Positions 1-11,513 of a stretch of 64,000 nucleotides of DNA are shown piece after piece. Source of the DNA: Hemerocallis citrina (Eukaryota; Streptophyta; Magnoliopsida; Asparagales; Asphodelaceae); contig CM030358.1 in assembly GCA_017893485.1 (NCBI GenBank), positions 253,249,228 through 253,313,227 of the forward strand, given 5' to 3'. Positions within the stretch are counted from its first letter, which is position 1. Each line of letters opens with the position of its first letter. The notes beneath the pieces were generated by a model that had not been told where the DNA came from, ran no database searches, and saw only the letters and a program-made list of their open reading frames with translations. Both the position numbers and the translations under genes were made by a program.

Positions 1-1585
1 CCTGAAACTAGTTCTTCTTGAGCAAACTCGATTTTTCTCATTTTATTTGTACTTATAAAATCTAGATTTTTCCAGATTAATATTTTTTGTAAAAAAGTAA
101 CTTATACTTTCTTAGAATATAAAACTCATTTTTAAATACATAATAAACTATTTTTTTCTTTAGTTCATTGAAAAAAGTAGATCATGAATACATTTTCGAC
201 GTAGACACCTTTCTTTTTAGAATAATCTTTCGTCAACAAATTCCCCTTTCATTCATAATGAGTTCGTACAATTTTTCGTTCTGTAACAAAGATCAAGCTT
301 TTTAAATTAGTCTTATTCTTACAAAACTAATTTTTCTCTTATATTTCAAGGAGCAACAATGGATGATAATATATTGACTACAATATTACTCATGAACGGC
401 AATTAAACACATTTTTTTTACCACAAATCAATCTATTTTATATTCCATGGTTTACTAGTTTGCATTCTATAAAATTATCCATAAGCACAATTTTTCACAT
501 ATTGCATTCTACAATTTATTCATAAGCAAATTTTTTATAAAATCATAATTCATCAATACTAGCATGCAAATATACTAACAAACCATCATAATACATTTCA
601 ATTAATACATTCCAATTAATTTTGCCAACTTTTCTTGTGGGTCAATATGAGTTCTTTTCTTATTAGTCTCTTCAAACAATTGCACGACAATTCATCATAC
701 TTATTTCTAATATGTTCACAAATCAAATCCTAGCATGGTATCTAATTTAGAAGCTTGAGAAATTGCCCACCTTATTGAAGAAACAATTAGAAAACTCCTA
801 GGAAGCTCCTTGAACGCACGAACGGTTCCCTTCTCCTCCTAGTTGTGCCACCAAAGTTGAGCCTTCTCCTCCTTTCTATGTGAAACCCAAGCTCTCCTCC
901 TCTTGATGTAGGCCGGCCTCCAATGGTTGCAAGAGCACACAAACACACACACAACTCTCAATCTTTTTACTCACAATTTGTTTCTTTTCTTCTCTTTCTC
1001 TTATGAATAATCTAGTGCAATTCATGAAGAAGGTGAGAGAGAGAGGGGGGTTATACACTTTTTAAGCACAAATGGAGGGCTAAGATTAGTTTGGATGAGT
1101 TTAGATGAGAGGCTAGGATGCATTAGGGAGTTAGAACAACTACCCTTGACCACATAACTACTCATCACTCACTCTCCCTCTCTCCCACTCCATGCACAAT
1201 CCCGGCCTACCCCTTCTCTTGCACTCCACGTGCTTGTGCAAAGCACGTGTCACAAAATGCATACTACAAATTTGTTTATACACTAAATTGTTAATTTAAT
1301 TAGCCATTTGATCAAGTCTACACTAAAAGTTGTATTAATTGTTATTAAAGAATAACTAATGGGCTATTTAGCTGGGCAAGAAAACTATGAGCTCTCTAAT
1401 TAAATCAATTAATTAATTAAGTGGGCTAGATTTAGACTTTAATTAAAAAGAGAATAAATGTTTATTCATGATATAAGAAATATTTTTAAAACTAAAGTAC
1501 ACATATTAAATTTGTACATGCAAAAACACGTGAAAAATAAAAGAAAAACTTTATATTGATAAATTGAAAAATTCAGGATGTTACA
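1..1585 (-). mobile_element. Fragment of a diverged chromovirus-type LTR
   Basis: No coding sequence is visible. The stretch from about 720 to 1260 aligns by eye with the LTRs further right (for example 10540-11090): a conserved 'cccacc' block, a segment with the word 'ggccggcc', CA-rich text before 'caatctttt', and a G run followed by a TATA-poor leader. It ends at 1585 with ...ggatgttaca, matching the inverted TTACA terminus of the other LTRs read on the minus strand. The left end runs off the window and no polypurine tract or internal region follows, so it may be a solo LTR or a truncated copy. Divergence is far higher than among the LTRs at 8-37 kb, so it is old or from another subfamily. 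Confidence 0.5.
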
Positions 1586-2486
1586 TAAAAGGTTCAAAAA
1601 ATTTTAACAAACTTTCGGCAAAACACCAAAAATCGGGAGACATTGGAAAATCTTGCATATTTTTTGCAAGAAAAAAAAACAATTTATAATCGTTTTGTAT
1701 TTAGTAACAACATTCAATAAGTCGATTGTGGCGGGCGGGCCCGGGCAGGTCCCCCCCCCCCCCCCCCCCCCCCCTCTCTTCCTTGAGGTAGGTGAGGCAG
1801 CCGCCGGCTGCCTCAGGTTCCCGGAATTTTTACAATTTTAGGTGCCCCAAATTTATATTCCCCTTGTAAATATAGACATGTATTTCGTGCCTAAAAAAAA
1901 TATTGTTATTAGGGACCTCAAAAATAATTAATTGGGTCTTTATAAGTTTTTGCCTCGGACTATTGGGAACTCAGGGCTGGTCCTGACCGACCCCAAGTAC
2001 AGTGCCCACATAATTACTTGAATATTGTGGGAAAATAGGCCTCAAGAAATACACTAGACGCAATCTCAAAAACAAGGACAAAATTTGGTGTGCATGAACT
2101 TAGATTACTTACTGCTACAGTAGATTAGGTTATGTTCGGATCTAGCCAACCTCCCACCACACACATACAGAGGACAATCTCCGGTTGCCACCATCTCATC
2201 CACATATTATCTATTGCTCCGTAACGCATGTGTCTCATTAGATTGTAATAAGTTTCTTAAATAGCTCATAAGCTTTTCGGTTATCCTTAACCCAAGATGA
2301 AACAGAGGATTTGATACTAACAGTTGTATCTGAAAGAGTTTTTTCGTGTTGCATCAAGAGTTGTTAAACAATATGATACATTGACAAGAATAATGAGCTT
2401 TTGTTCTTTAGAAATTAAGGTGGATGTTCGCTTGGAGCTCACTATAGCATTGTTAGCAGATATTGAGAGTAGCAGCTCTTTGTCAT
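1586..2486. other. Noncoding stretch with a 24-nt C homopolymer
   Basis: No gene is supported. There is a 24-nt C run at 1751-1774 beside a GC-rich patch (1730-1830) containing the small hairpin gcagccgccggctgc. A segment ending near 1985 with 'cagggctggtcctga' resembles termini of hAT-type elements, but no partner end was found. The open frames at 2317-2590 overlap on both strands and have no recognisable domain. Confidence 0.45.
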
Positions 2487-2747
2487 TAAAGCATCCACTA
2501 TCGTTTGCTAAAAATCTAAAATATAAAAATTTTAGCAAAAAATCTTCCACTACCGTTTGCCAAATATCCATTTTTTTAGCAAAATTGTGAACATTGAATT
2601 GCTATATATTGCAGACGAAATAGAAATTGCCAAATATAGAAGACGGCTCAATTATTTTCAATTATATTGAATATTAAAATAATACAGACGTGAATGCTCA
2701 AAAGTTGAGCTCTCCATTTTATTTTTTTTAAAAAAAATTAAAGGAGA

Positions 2748-3273
2748 GACGGAAGAAGATCTTCCGTCTACCAAAATTTTTCAAAATATTTATGAAAATG
2801 CCACTCATTTAATTACGATATTGCCATTTTCACTAATTTAAAAAAACAAGGTGGGACGGAAGATGATTTCCGTCCACCAAAAATTTTCAAAATTTAATTA
2901 CCATATTGCCATCCTTTTAATTACAAAAATGTCAATTTACTAATATAAAAATTAAAAAAAATTCAAAAAATTTTCCATATTTCATCCTTTTCTCTCGGTT
3001 GGGGTTTTATTTTTTTTTTATAAAAAATTAAAAACACCAATACGGAAGATTATCTTTCGACTAGGTATTTAATTAATTTATTTTTTTAAATCCCAGACGG
3101 AAGATCATCATTCGTCTGGTTTTTTTTTTTTTTAAATTAATTGCGACCAGAGTCTGGTTCTCAAATTTTCTTTTTCTAAAAATATTCTCAAACGGAACAT
3201 GATCTTCCGTCTATCAAATTTTGGGTATTAAAAATTTTAATTGTTTTATTAGACGGAGGATGTTCTTCCGTCT
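2748..3273. repeat. Cluster of six imperfect palindromes around GACGGAAGAT
   Basis: Six short inverted repeats built on GACGGAAG/CTTCCGTC lie at about 2748-2770, 2850-2878, 3041-3060, 3093-3119, 3191-3212 and 3251-3273, separated by AT-rich spacers of 30-160 bp. Such clustered subterminal motifs are known in CACTA-type DNA transposons, where transposase binds them. No CACTA terminus or transposase is visible here, so the assignment is only a suggestion. Confidence 0.45.
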
Positions 3274-3348
3274 GTATATTTTATAATTTTTTAAACCAAA
3301 AGTTAGGCTTTAAACGATAGCAGTGCAACTCTTTCATTTCTATTTACC

Positions 3349-6300
3349 TGCCACGTTCCGCTTCCCAAAAATATGGAATGCAAGCACGTGACACGGCCGA
3401 GCGAATGACTTGCGTCATCCATAGGCTGTTATCGATCCAACTCAATAATATTAACAGAAAGCAATACAACCACCATGCAATGAAAGAAAAATCACATAAA
3501 TAACAACATTAGAATTTAAGCATAAAAATAACCAACATAAAAATAATCTAACATCTGGGATAACAAACAATATTCGGTTCAAGCCCACAATACAAAGAAA
3601 ACAACATTTGTTCAATTAATTAAAGCTCTCAAATAAGGCAACATTTATTTAAGCAGCGCAGCAAAATATTTCTTTCACCATTGTTGCTCCCTGAGTCCGT
3701 CAGGTAAATCTCCTTGATTACCTATAAGCTGTTCATCTAAAGAGAGGGAAAATGTCCTTAGAGCAAGTCGCGGATAGCAAGTAGAGAAACAGAGAACAAT
3801 GACAATAACGGTATAACGATGAATTCAATGAATGATGAAATCAATAGCATTGAACTGTGACAAAGCGATAACAGTACAATGTGCAATAATAATGATTTAT
3901 AACGATAACGATAAACAACAAAAATAATGGTGACAATAATGATAATACTGTTCAATAAAGATGACAATATGCAATGACAATGTGATGAGAATCTTAAGTC
4001 TATTATTTATTTTCAATCATAACTAATGCACGTACTACTGCATCCCATACTACAGGTTGCATGCATACAATCAATTTCGTTTAGACTAAGGTGGTAGATT
4101 CTATTGGTCATGTACTCGCACGATAACAATAGCAATTTCTTGCACAATAACGATAACAATAGTCGGCATGATAGGTCCTAAAACAATACACGATGAATTG
4201 GGATACTGCAGTCAGTAATCCAACAATAAATGGATAGCACTAGCTGACAAATATTTTCGAAACAAAGCCCACAATACCGAGTACAGTCACTATATTATCA
4301 ACTACCCTTGTCAACTCTTAATCCCGGCTTGATTAACAATCTTTATTCAATTAATATACGTTAATGAAATTAATAAGGGACACTAGAAAAGATGGCAACA
4401 CAACCCTAAGATCATGCAATGTACTCTATACAATTAAATTCACAAAATATAACATTATAGATTCAATTGTATGTTATTAAACATATGAATCCAATTCTGG
4501 ACAGCAGTAGGTTACTGTACCAAAATCAAAATTCCTGTTGCTACAGGATAGCAAATGTGGATCCGTCAGAAGCTCTAGAAACTAGACTCCTGCCCGGTTC
4601 CAACTCATATAACTAAGGTACATAAAAGTTGTCGTAACATGTGTCAAAACAACAAACTATACAGGATTTGTGTTCAGCCAAAATTTGTAAAATTATATTT
4701 ATACATATGGAACAGGACTGAAACAGCATTAATTAATTCCAGGAAAATTAGGAAATACTCTCTAGTGTGTCTAGTATCAGCGTGCAAAATTTTAATTCAT
4801 TATCTTACAGGTAGCATGGTTTAATTAATCGTGAATCAAAGTGTGACGGCAGTTTTTAGGATCTGAAATTGTACGACACAGCAGCAGTAAAACTTCGATA
4901 TCTCTCAAACCGTAACTCGGAATTCAATTCCGCCAAAAAGGAAAGTAAACTAGATCTCTGGGGATACATTTCATATTTAGGAAGTTATTGATTTTGGTGA
5001 CATTATCTAGGTCGAAACAGCAAGGTAATGTTCAGGTTGGCGTTAATTTTCAGGGTGTCAACATATTCTTTTTGAATAAAACGATTAAAAAGTTAAGGAC
5101 GATGAATTGGGGGTTAACAATCATAATCACAGCAATCCATACCTATGTGAATATGGTATTAAGATGTGAAATGTTCATAATCTTACTAATCACAAACAAC
5201 TCATACACTAACATCAATCAAATAAGCCATCAATACTAGTATGCAATCTACAATTATTGTGAGATGTCATGACATGAAATACAATAATAATCCATATTCC
5301 TATACTCAATAACTAACTATATGTATGCATGTAAGATTCTCTATACATTGGAGACAAAGATGGCACAAAGTCAAGACTACTACTTGGATTCACTCGTATA
5401 AATCTGTAGTATCCCAACGATAGATAACAATAAAAATATACGATAACAATTAGGGATCTACTTGTGTGATTCAATAAAAATCTCGAATATGATACGATAA
5501 CTATTCGAGAAGAAATGACTTGCCTTTAGGACGACGTTAGATTAATCCGAATATGCAAAGAATAATGGGATCGGAATCCCAGTGACATGACTACGAGCAA
5601 ATGATCACGATGATCACGATCGGGCATGAATTTTGATGATCAAGATGGTAATCAAGATGAAGATCAAGCGAATCCAATGGTCGAGATCGAATATAAAACA
5701 TATAAGAATTAGAAGAGTACCAAAAGAGTAAATATATCATGATTGACAATTTGATGAATGAGAACAAAAGTGGATCAAATATTTAACTCACCAAGTAGAA
5801 GACAGATAAGATGATCAAGGGCCGAGATCAAGCGTGATCAGTCGATCGGACGACTGAGATTGAAGATCAAGATCAAGATCAAGATCAAGATGATGATCAT
5901 GATCGCGATGGTCAAAAAGAGATCTGACAATTGAGATCGACTAGCTTGATGATGATGATGGTGATGATCAAGGCAAATTCAACGGCCACGATCGACAGAT
6001 CAAGAAGTGATCACGATCACGATGATCAACGATCGGACGGTCGAGATCAATAGCTGCTGATGTTGATGATCTGATCGAATGGTGGTGGCTAGTTTGATCA
6101 AGCACTTGATGATGATCATGGTGATGATCAAATGGTGGATCGGACAGCTGTGATTGATCCAAGGCTGAATGGTGCAACCAGAGGATTAGGCAGTGCACTG
6201 GCTTCGGTGGGGCTGGCACGGGCAGAAACGGCGAGGTGCGGCGCAGGCTCAGGCGACGGTAGTGGTCGCCGTGGCTCGGCATTGCACTGCGACTGATGAT

Positions 6301-7292
6301 GTGGCACGGGGCGGCAGGCTTGGTTGCACTGCTAGGAGGGAGAGGACAGGGAGACTGCAGGTGGCGAGGAGCATTGTCTGTCGTTGCGGCGCATCGACGA
6401 GAGGAGAAGCACAACCGAGGGGATCGGTGCACTGGCAAAGGGGGTCCGCTGGCTGGCTGATGGTGCCGCTGTCGGCACAACGCAGCGGTGAGCGCTGCAG
6501 TCACGCTGCTGACTCCGGGAGAAAGCAGGGAAGGGGGAACACCGGCTGTCGAAGCATCGCGGCTGTGCTGTAGGCTGCGCTTAGGTCGGGAGGACACAGG
6601 GCGGCTGTATTGTAGCTACTGGCTGCATCGCGACGCCGGGAGGGAGCAGCGCGGGGAGGTCGCGGCAGGCTGTTGTGGGGGCTCGCTGCTTGGGCGCCAC
6701 ACAGGAGGAAGGGGGATCGGGAGAGGGTGATAGGTGGCTGTCTAAGGTTTAAATGATAGGGGAAGATGAATAGGCAGGGTATAGCGGCTGTATAAGTAAT
6801 TAGGGTTTCATAGGGTTAAACAGGAGATGGATTATATATGGGATGGTTAGGGGTTTTAGGGTTAACGGGTAGGGTACAATGGGTAACGGGTAGTTGGGTT
6901 GTGGGTGGTAATGCTATTGGGTTTGGGTATAGATAAAAGATACAATAGGGTTTTGAATGTGATTTATAAATATAAATAAAAATAGGATTTTTAATATACA
7001 ATGAAAATGTAATAATAATAAAAATAATAATTCTAATAATAGTAAAAATAACAACAATAATAATAATAGCAGAAACAATAATAGTAATAATAACAAGGAT
7101 AATAGGGTTTGAATTACAATATAATTTCATTGAAAAATAGTTACAAATAAAATCATTGACTCAAAATAGACTTTAATAGAAGATCCAACAACACATTTTA
7201 ACAAATGAATTTGAAAGCAGAAAAATAATTTACAAAAATTTTAAATACGGAAAATACACAGAAAATATGTTTTTACGAAAACAGGGGTTACA
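3349..7292 (-). mobile_element. Probable solo LTR of a Ty3/gypsy element, TSD TTACC
   Basis: The segment starts TGCCACG and ends GGGGTTACA, and is bordered by TTACC at 3344-3348 and at 7293-7297, a perfect 5-bp duplication. Its length (3.94 kb) is in the range of chromovirus LTRs. On the minus strand a TATA-like element lies near 6830, about 460 bp inside the TGTAACCCC end. Interior features are a GATCAAGA-type simple repeat (about 5640-6170), a GC-rich block (6180-6730) and AAT-rich tracts (7010-7100). Open frames in the GC-rich block (for example 5968-6597) overlap on both strands and show no domain. It could also be an unrelated AT-rich region with a chance flanking match. Confidence 0.45.
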
Positions 7293-7297
7293 TTACC

Positions 7298-7454
7298 TAT
7301 TGCCAAATACCTATATTTTAGCAGCAACGATCGTAGATGCTCTTACACCATTAAGAGCGGGCAGTTTTCGCTTCTCTGTGAAACCGTCACTGCTACATTA
7401 AGAGACACATGAGCTTTTGCATGGCCTGCGTGAATCACTCTTACAACTTTTAGA
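7298..7454. other. Short noncoding flank between two elements
   Basis: No gene. The stretch 7310-7345, read on the minus strand, resembles 2487-2530 (shared words such as AGCATC and ATCGTT followed by GCTAAAA). This could be a pair of terminal inverted repeats of a small DNA element enclosing the palindrome cluster and the solo LTR, but the match is weak. Confidence 0.3.
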
Positions 7455-7668
7455 CAAAGGCGGATCTGGGCCCAAGTGGCTGCTTTGGGCCCCCAAATTA
7501 TATAGAGCCCCTTTTAAAAAAATATATACAGTGTTATTTATAAAAAAGTAATAAGAAGAAGAAACCCATACCCGATCTCAAACTCTCCAAGTGAACGACG
7601 ATTTGCCTTCACGCATGATGCATTCATTTATGGCTTCTCACAGTGAACGAGATCTGGGTTTTGATCCT

Positions 7669-7703
<35 letters not shown>

Positions 7704-8156
7704 CCAGATTCCCAATTTTTATTTTGTTTTGGGTTCTTCTTCTTCTTAATCAAAGATTCAAATTTTCTGAGTAAGAGTAACTCAAATCAAATCGGCGCCA
7801 CCTCCAATCCTCGGCCGCCGTCGCGGCATCGCCCCCCGTCGCCAGTCGCCATTCGCCCATCGCCATCCCCCTCACGGCGAGTCAATGACACAGCTCCGTC
7901 ACCGTCTCTCCCCGCAAGTAATTTATTTTTTTCTTTTTTGGGATTTTTGATTTTTGATTTTTTTTTTTGATTTTTTTTTTGATTTTTTAAAGTCATTTTG
8001 GTGCTGGTGCTACTGTGCTAGTTAGGATTAATTTTGGTGTTCACCGTTTTTGTTTTTTGTTTTTTTTATAGCCATATTGAACTATGAAATGTACAAATTA
8101 ATGCTATTTTTTTTAATATGGTTGTGTTCTCAGACTCAGTAACAGAAGCTTGAATG
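7455..8156. mobile_element. Left half of a hAT-like non-autonomous DNA element
   Basis: The sequence from 7455 begins CAAAGGCGGATCT. The inverted sequence ending at 38251 begins CAGGGGCGTATCT, so 10 of 13 positions match. The adjoining octamers are CTTTTAGA (7447-7454) and CTTGAAGA (38252-38259), 6 of 8 identical. This fits the 8-bp duplications and CAGGGGCGGATCT-type ends common in plant hAT elements. Inside are a CT microsatellite (7675-7698), a GC-rich patch (7790-7900) and poly-T runs. No transposase is seen. The chromovirus composite splits this element at 8157-8161. Confidence 0.5.
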
Positions 8157-8161
8157 TTGAC
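8157..8161. other. Left target-site duplication TTGAC of the chromovirus composite
   Basis: TTGAC lies directly before the LTR terminus TGTAACG at 8162. The same five bases follow the other outer LTR terminus at 37695-37699. Ty3/gypsy integrases make 5-bp duplications. Confidence 0.75.
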
Positions 8162-9704
8162 TGTAACGCCACGAATCCCAAATACACTGAATTCGAGATG
8201 TTCTACAGGATCTTTCCACTTCATTTAGTACAATTTTACAAGGAAATTTGAACTTTTCACTTTACATCAGAGTTTACATGAATACATTACAATTTACATT
8301 GCACAGCGGAAGTAAACTTTATAACAATGAAATGAATGTACAACAACATTGTATAATCTTTAAGCATCTGTTCCTCTTTAACCTTTATCATGTCATTTAC
8401 CTGCATATAAGACTGTGGGTACGTCAGTTTATTCAACCGACGAACATTATACACGGCCATGCTCTCTATGCCGGAAATAGTATAACTTATTTTTCATATT
8501 TAGCAAACACAAACTTGTCACATATCAAACTAAAGGGACTACCTTATTGATGTCGTGTTGTAATTGTGCACTTAGTCCTTAATGATATTATTTATATTAG
8601 ATGACACTAATGCGCACTTGTTCGGATTCTATGCATCCCATACTACATAGGTCCGAGGGCAAGCCTCTTAATCATTCTTCATCTTTGTAGGGTTCAATCC
8701 CTCGCCATGACTTAATCTACTACTGTAACTACGGTGAGTATCTTAGATGATCTATGAGTACAAGCACGTGTACAGAAAACCTGGAGGGGAACCCCACGTC
8801 ATGTCACGACGCATCGTGAAGACAGCCTGTGGCAATTCAGCCTCCTTCATGGCACACGATCCTCATGCAGTCACCAAACATCCCACAAGCGTGGCTAAAG
8901 TCCGATCATTACTGAGTTGTGCCCACGCCATGTCTTGACTCATCAAGCATGCATTCTGTGGCTCACACACCCGCACCGTAAACTCTAGTTCTCATACTCG
9001 TATTTTTCTCTCACTTTCATCACGTCTTCACTATGCACTAATCCTTAGTTTTTATTAGAATCATGAACAAAATCAAAGCTCTAGAGTTAGCCTCTCCACT
9101 AAACCGGACTTATTCATTTATTCAAACATGACCAACCTTGGTCTTTCATTTCAAATTTCATTTCTTTCCAAATGTCGGGGGAGACTTAGCTACTCTTTTG
9201 TTTCAATTCCAATTCACAATTTCTAAAGTTGAGCATTTCCAACTCATAAGTTTATTTTCATAATCATAACAGATTTCTCTTTCAATAGCATGATTTTTAA
9301 ATTGTTCAATAGCCCATAATCACACATGGAATTTTATACTTCATCAGATATCAACTTCACATTGAAATCACATCACTAAATGGATATTCACATTCCATAA
9401 ATTTCACACTATTCTCAAATGAGAATATTTTGCATCACATCACACAATAAAATTTCTTTCTTTACTATATTAATCTTCTAGTCCTTCATTTCAAGTCCTT
9501 TTTGCAAGATATAATTTTACAAAAATATAAATATAGAACCATAGTTCTATTTACACATTTAGTCACAAATTATATTTTACTTTATGTAAATAATTCCCAA
9601 ATTATTTTTAATAAGTCCCATATATTTTTAGAAGAATAGTCATATTTTTTCCATAATTTTTTGATCACCAAAACATTCAAAAAATATTTTTTCCAATCTT
9701 GCCG

Positions 9705-9945
9705 AGGGCAAGATTCGAACCCAGCACCACAGAGAACACAGCCGAAGGCACAGACCACTAGGCCGAGTGCTGCCCACGGTATAGAAGAAGAGCTGAGAGT
9801 ATTTAATGCTCTCGGCTGCAGTGTTTATTTTTTTTAAAACATGAAATAAAATATGCGATGCTACTGGGGATCGAACCATCGACCCGCCCTATATTGTAGC
9901 GATTTAGAGCGATCCGACCACTCGAGCTATAGGCTCGGGTTGTCA
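9705..9945 (-). promoter_or_regulatory. Two tRNA-like A-box/B-box modules inside the E1 LTR
   Basis: On the element strand, module 1 has an A-box-like stretch (9914-9929, TAGCTCGAGTGGTCGG) and a B box GGTTCGATCCC (9867-9877). Module 2 has an A-box-like CGGCCTAGTGG (9755-9766) and a B box GGGTTCGAATCT (9711-9722). A/B spacing is about 35-45 nt, as in tRNA genes. T-arm pairing is poor, so these are not functional tRNAs. They may be fossil tRNA or SINE-head sequence, or internal RNA polymerase III promoters. The same pair occurs in the E2 LTR (about 17750-17995) and E3b (about 35918-36165); module 1 also occurs in E3a (about 34275-34375). Confidence 0.55.
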
Positions 9946-10856
9946 CTAGTACAATTCGAGTTCCATTTAACCAATACTCTCTGTTATTTAAAACATTTCA
10001 CCGTTCATCAAATCTCATTTCATTTGTTCTTACTAACATACCGTAAAAATTCCAGATTAATTATTTCCATCATGAATTTTATTCCAGTATATGAAAATAA
10101 TTTTCTTAAATAATTAAACATATTTTTCCCAACTAATTAACACATTTCTACCATCCAATTTTGGTTAATGTGATATACTACTACTAATACATTCTTTTTC
10201 GACATTTTAATTTCATTAATCTCTACACCAAATTTCTGCTCTTATTTATTCCCCAAACATAACAATTGCATCGTAATTCATTCGTTACAACATCATAACA
10301 AAATTTCTAATTTAGCACATAAAGCGACATTGTCCAACTACTAATCTTTGCACGTAATTTTTTTCATGCTACTAACGAAGGTTTCTTTACACAATTCATA
10401 ACCATATTCATATTGCACACAACTTGAATTTTAATAGTAGAAACACACACAATTTGCATATCAACAATTCAATCAATTATAGATCATTTTTCCAATTAAA
10501 TGTGCATTCTTATTAATCATTTTCATGCATCATTTTTCTAATTAATTCTAGCATGCATTTCTATTTAGAAATAGGGAAAATTTACCCACCTTAAATGGAG
10601 AGAAAAACAACTAGCGACACCTCCTAAACAATGTCCTTGCAAACGAGGGCGATCCTCCTCCTTGAACACGCGCACACAAGCCTCCCAAGCACACCAACAA
10701 TGCCAAACCGAGCACTCCAAAGCCGGCCTTCCTCTTCTTGTTGCAAGCACAACTCCCACACACAACTCAATCTTTTAACTCACTAAAATAACTACTAGAT
10801 AATGTAATTTAGACTATAGGTTTGGAAGGATTAATTTTGCACAAGAACACTAGCCA

Positions 10857-10880
10857 GGGGGGGGGGGGGGTATTTATACT
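10857..10880 (-). promoter_or_regulatory. E1 LTR core promoter: TATAAATA followed by a 14-nt C run
   Basis: On the element strand AGTATAAATA is followed at once by 14 C residues, then the CCTGGCTAG leader. The same TATA plus C run is found in the E2 LTR (18904-18926, 13), E3a (33323-33345, 15) and E3b (34973-34998, 18). TATA position and conservation support a polymerase II start shortly downstream. Confidence 0.65.
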
Positions 10881-11418
10881 AAAAATCTAGGAAAAGGATG
10901 GCTAGGATTGAAGTAGGAGTTAGGAACAAATGGTTTAGATTTAAGGAGGAGTTATACTAACCACCCACAATCAAGTAACCACCACACCATGATCCCACTC
11001 AAATTTTTGGTTTCCCTCCAAGATTACAACCGGCCTAGTGTAGGAAATGTGCACTTTGCATGTGTACGTGCAATGCACGTGCAAGCATTTGCCTCCAAAA
11101 ATTTGTACATTAAATTTTGTATAAAAATAATCTTTAAATTGTATCCTACATGACAAGTTGTATTTAAAAATAAATTGACTCATGGGCTTTAGTTTATGGG
11201 CCAAAACAATTATTTTAAAATAAAATAAATGAATTACATTTTGGGCTTTAAGAAAAAGGCTTTTTGTCTAATTGAAAGAAGGCTTTGTATAAAAATAATT
11301 AAAAGCACATATTTAAATATCTACACTCATCATGATGAAAGTAATTACCAAAAATATTGCACGTGCACACTACGTGCAAAAATAAATAATTTTCATCAAT
11401 GAAAATAAGGGCATTACA

Positions 11419-11434
11419 ACACTCCCTCCTTAGG
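11419..11434 (-). other. E1 polypurine tract
   Basis: On the element strand CCTAAGGAGGGAGTGT lies directly before the LTR start TGTAATG. This is the expected plus-strand primer for reverse transcription. The E2 copy is at 19501-19516 and the E3 copy at 32768-32783. Confidence 0.75.
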
Positions 11435-11513
11435 ATAGTTCCGTCCCCGGAACTACAGTCAAGAGCGAGAAAACAAACACTCACAACAAAAACAAAAAGA
11501 TACAAAGATACAA

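Larger units (their letters stand above)
8162..11418 (-). mobile_element. E1 3' LTR (3257 bp)
   Basis: The plus strand reads TGTAACGCC...GGGCATTACA; on the element strand the LTR starts TGTAATGCCC and ends GGCGTTACA. It is nearly identical to the E3b LTR (34432-37694) in the other orientation, and somewhat less similar to the E2 LTR (16207-19500). The U3 part contains CACGTG-bearing repeats near 11063-11085, a TATA box (10871-10880) and a G run. The region 9705-9945 carries two tRNA-like modules. It joins the polypurine tract at 11419. Confidence 0.9.

Noticed and set aside
2317..2590. hAT dimerisation-domain remnant
   Set aside because: The wording is only faintly similar, and frames of equal length exist on both strands.
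5968..6597. 209-codon open frame on the minus strand in a GC-rich block
   Set aside because: Overlapped by frames on the other strand, composed of H, D, S and R from the GATC-type repeat and GC-rich sequence, and inside a probable LTR.
9856..9945. A real tRNA gene in the LTR
   Set aside because: A and B boxes are present, but acceptor and T-arm pairing fail and the sequence lies in every LTR copy.
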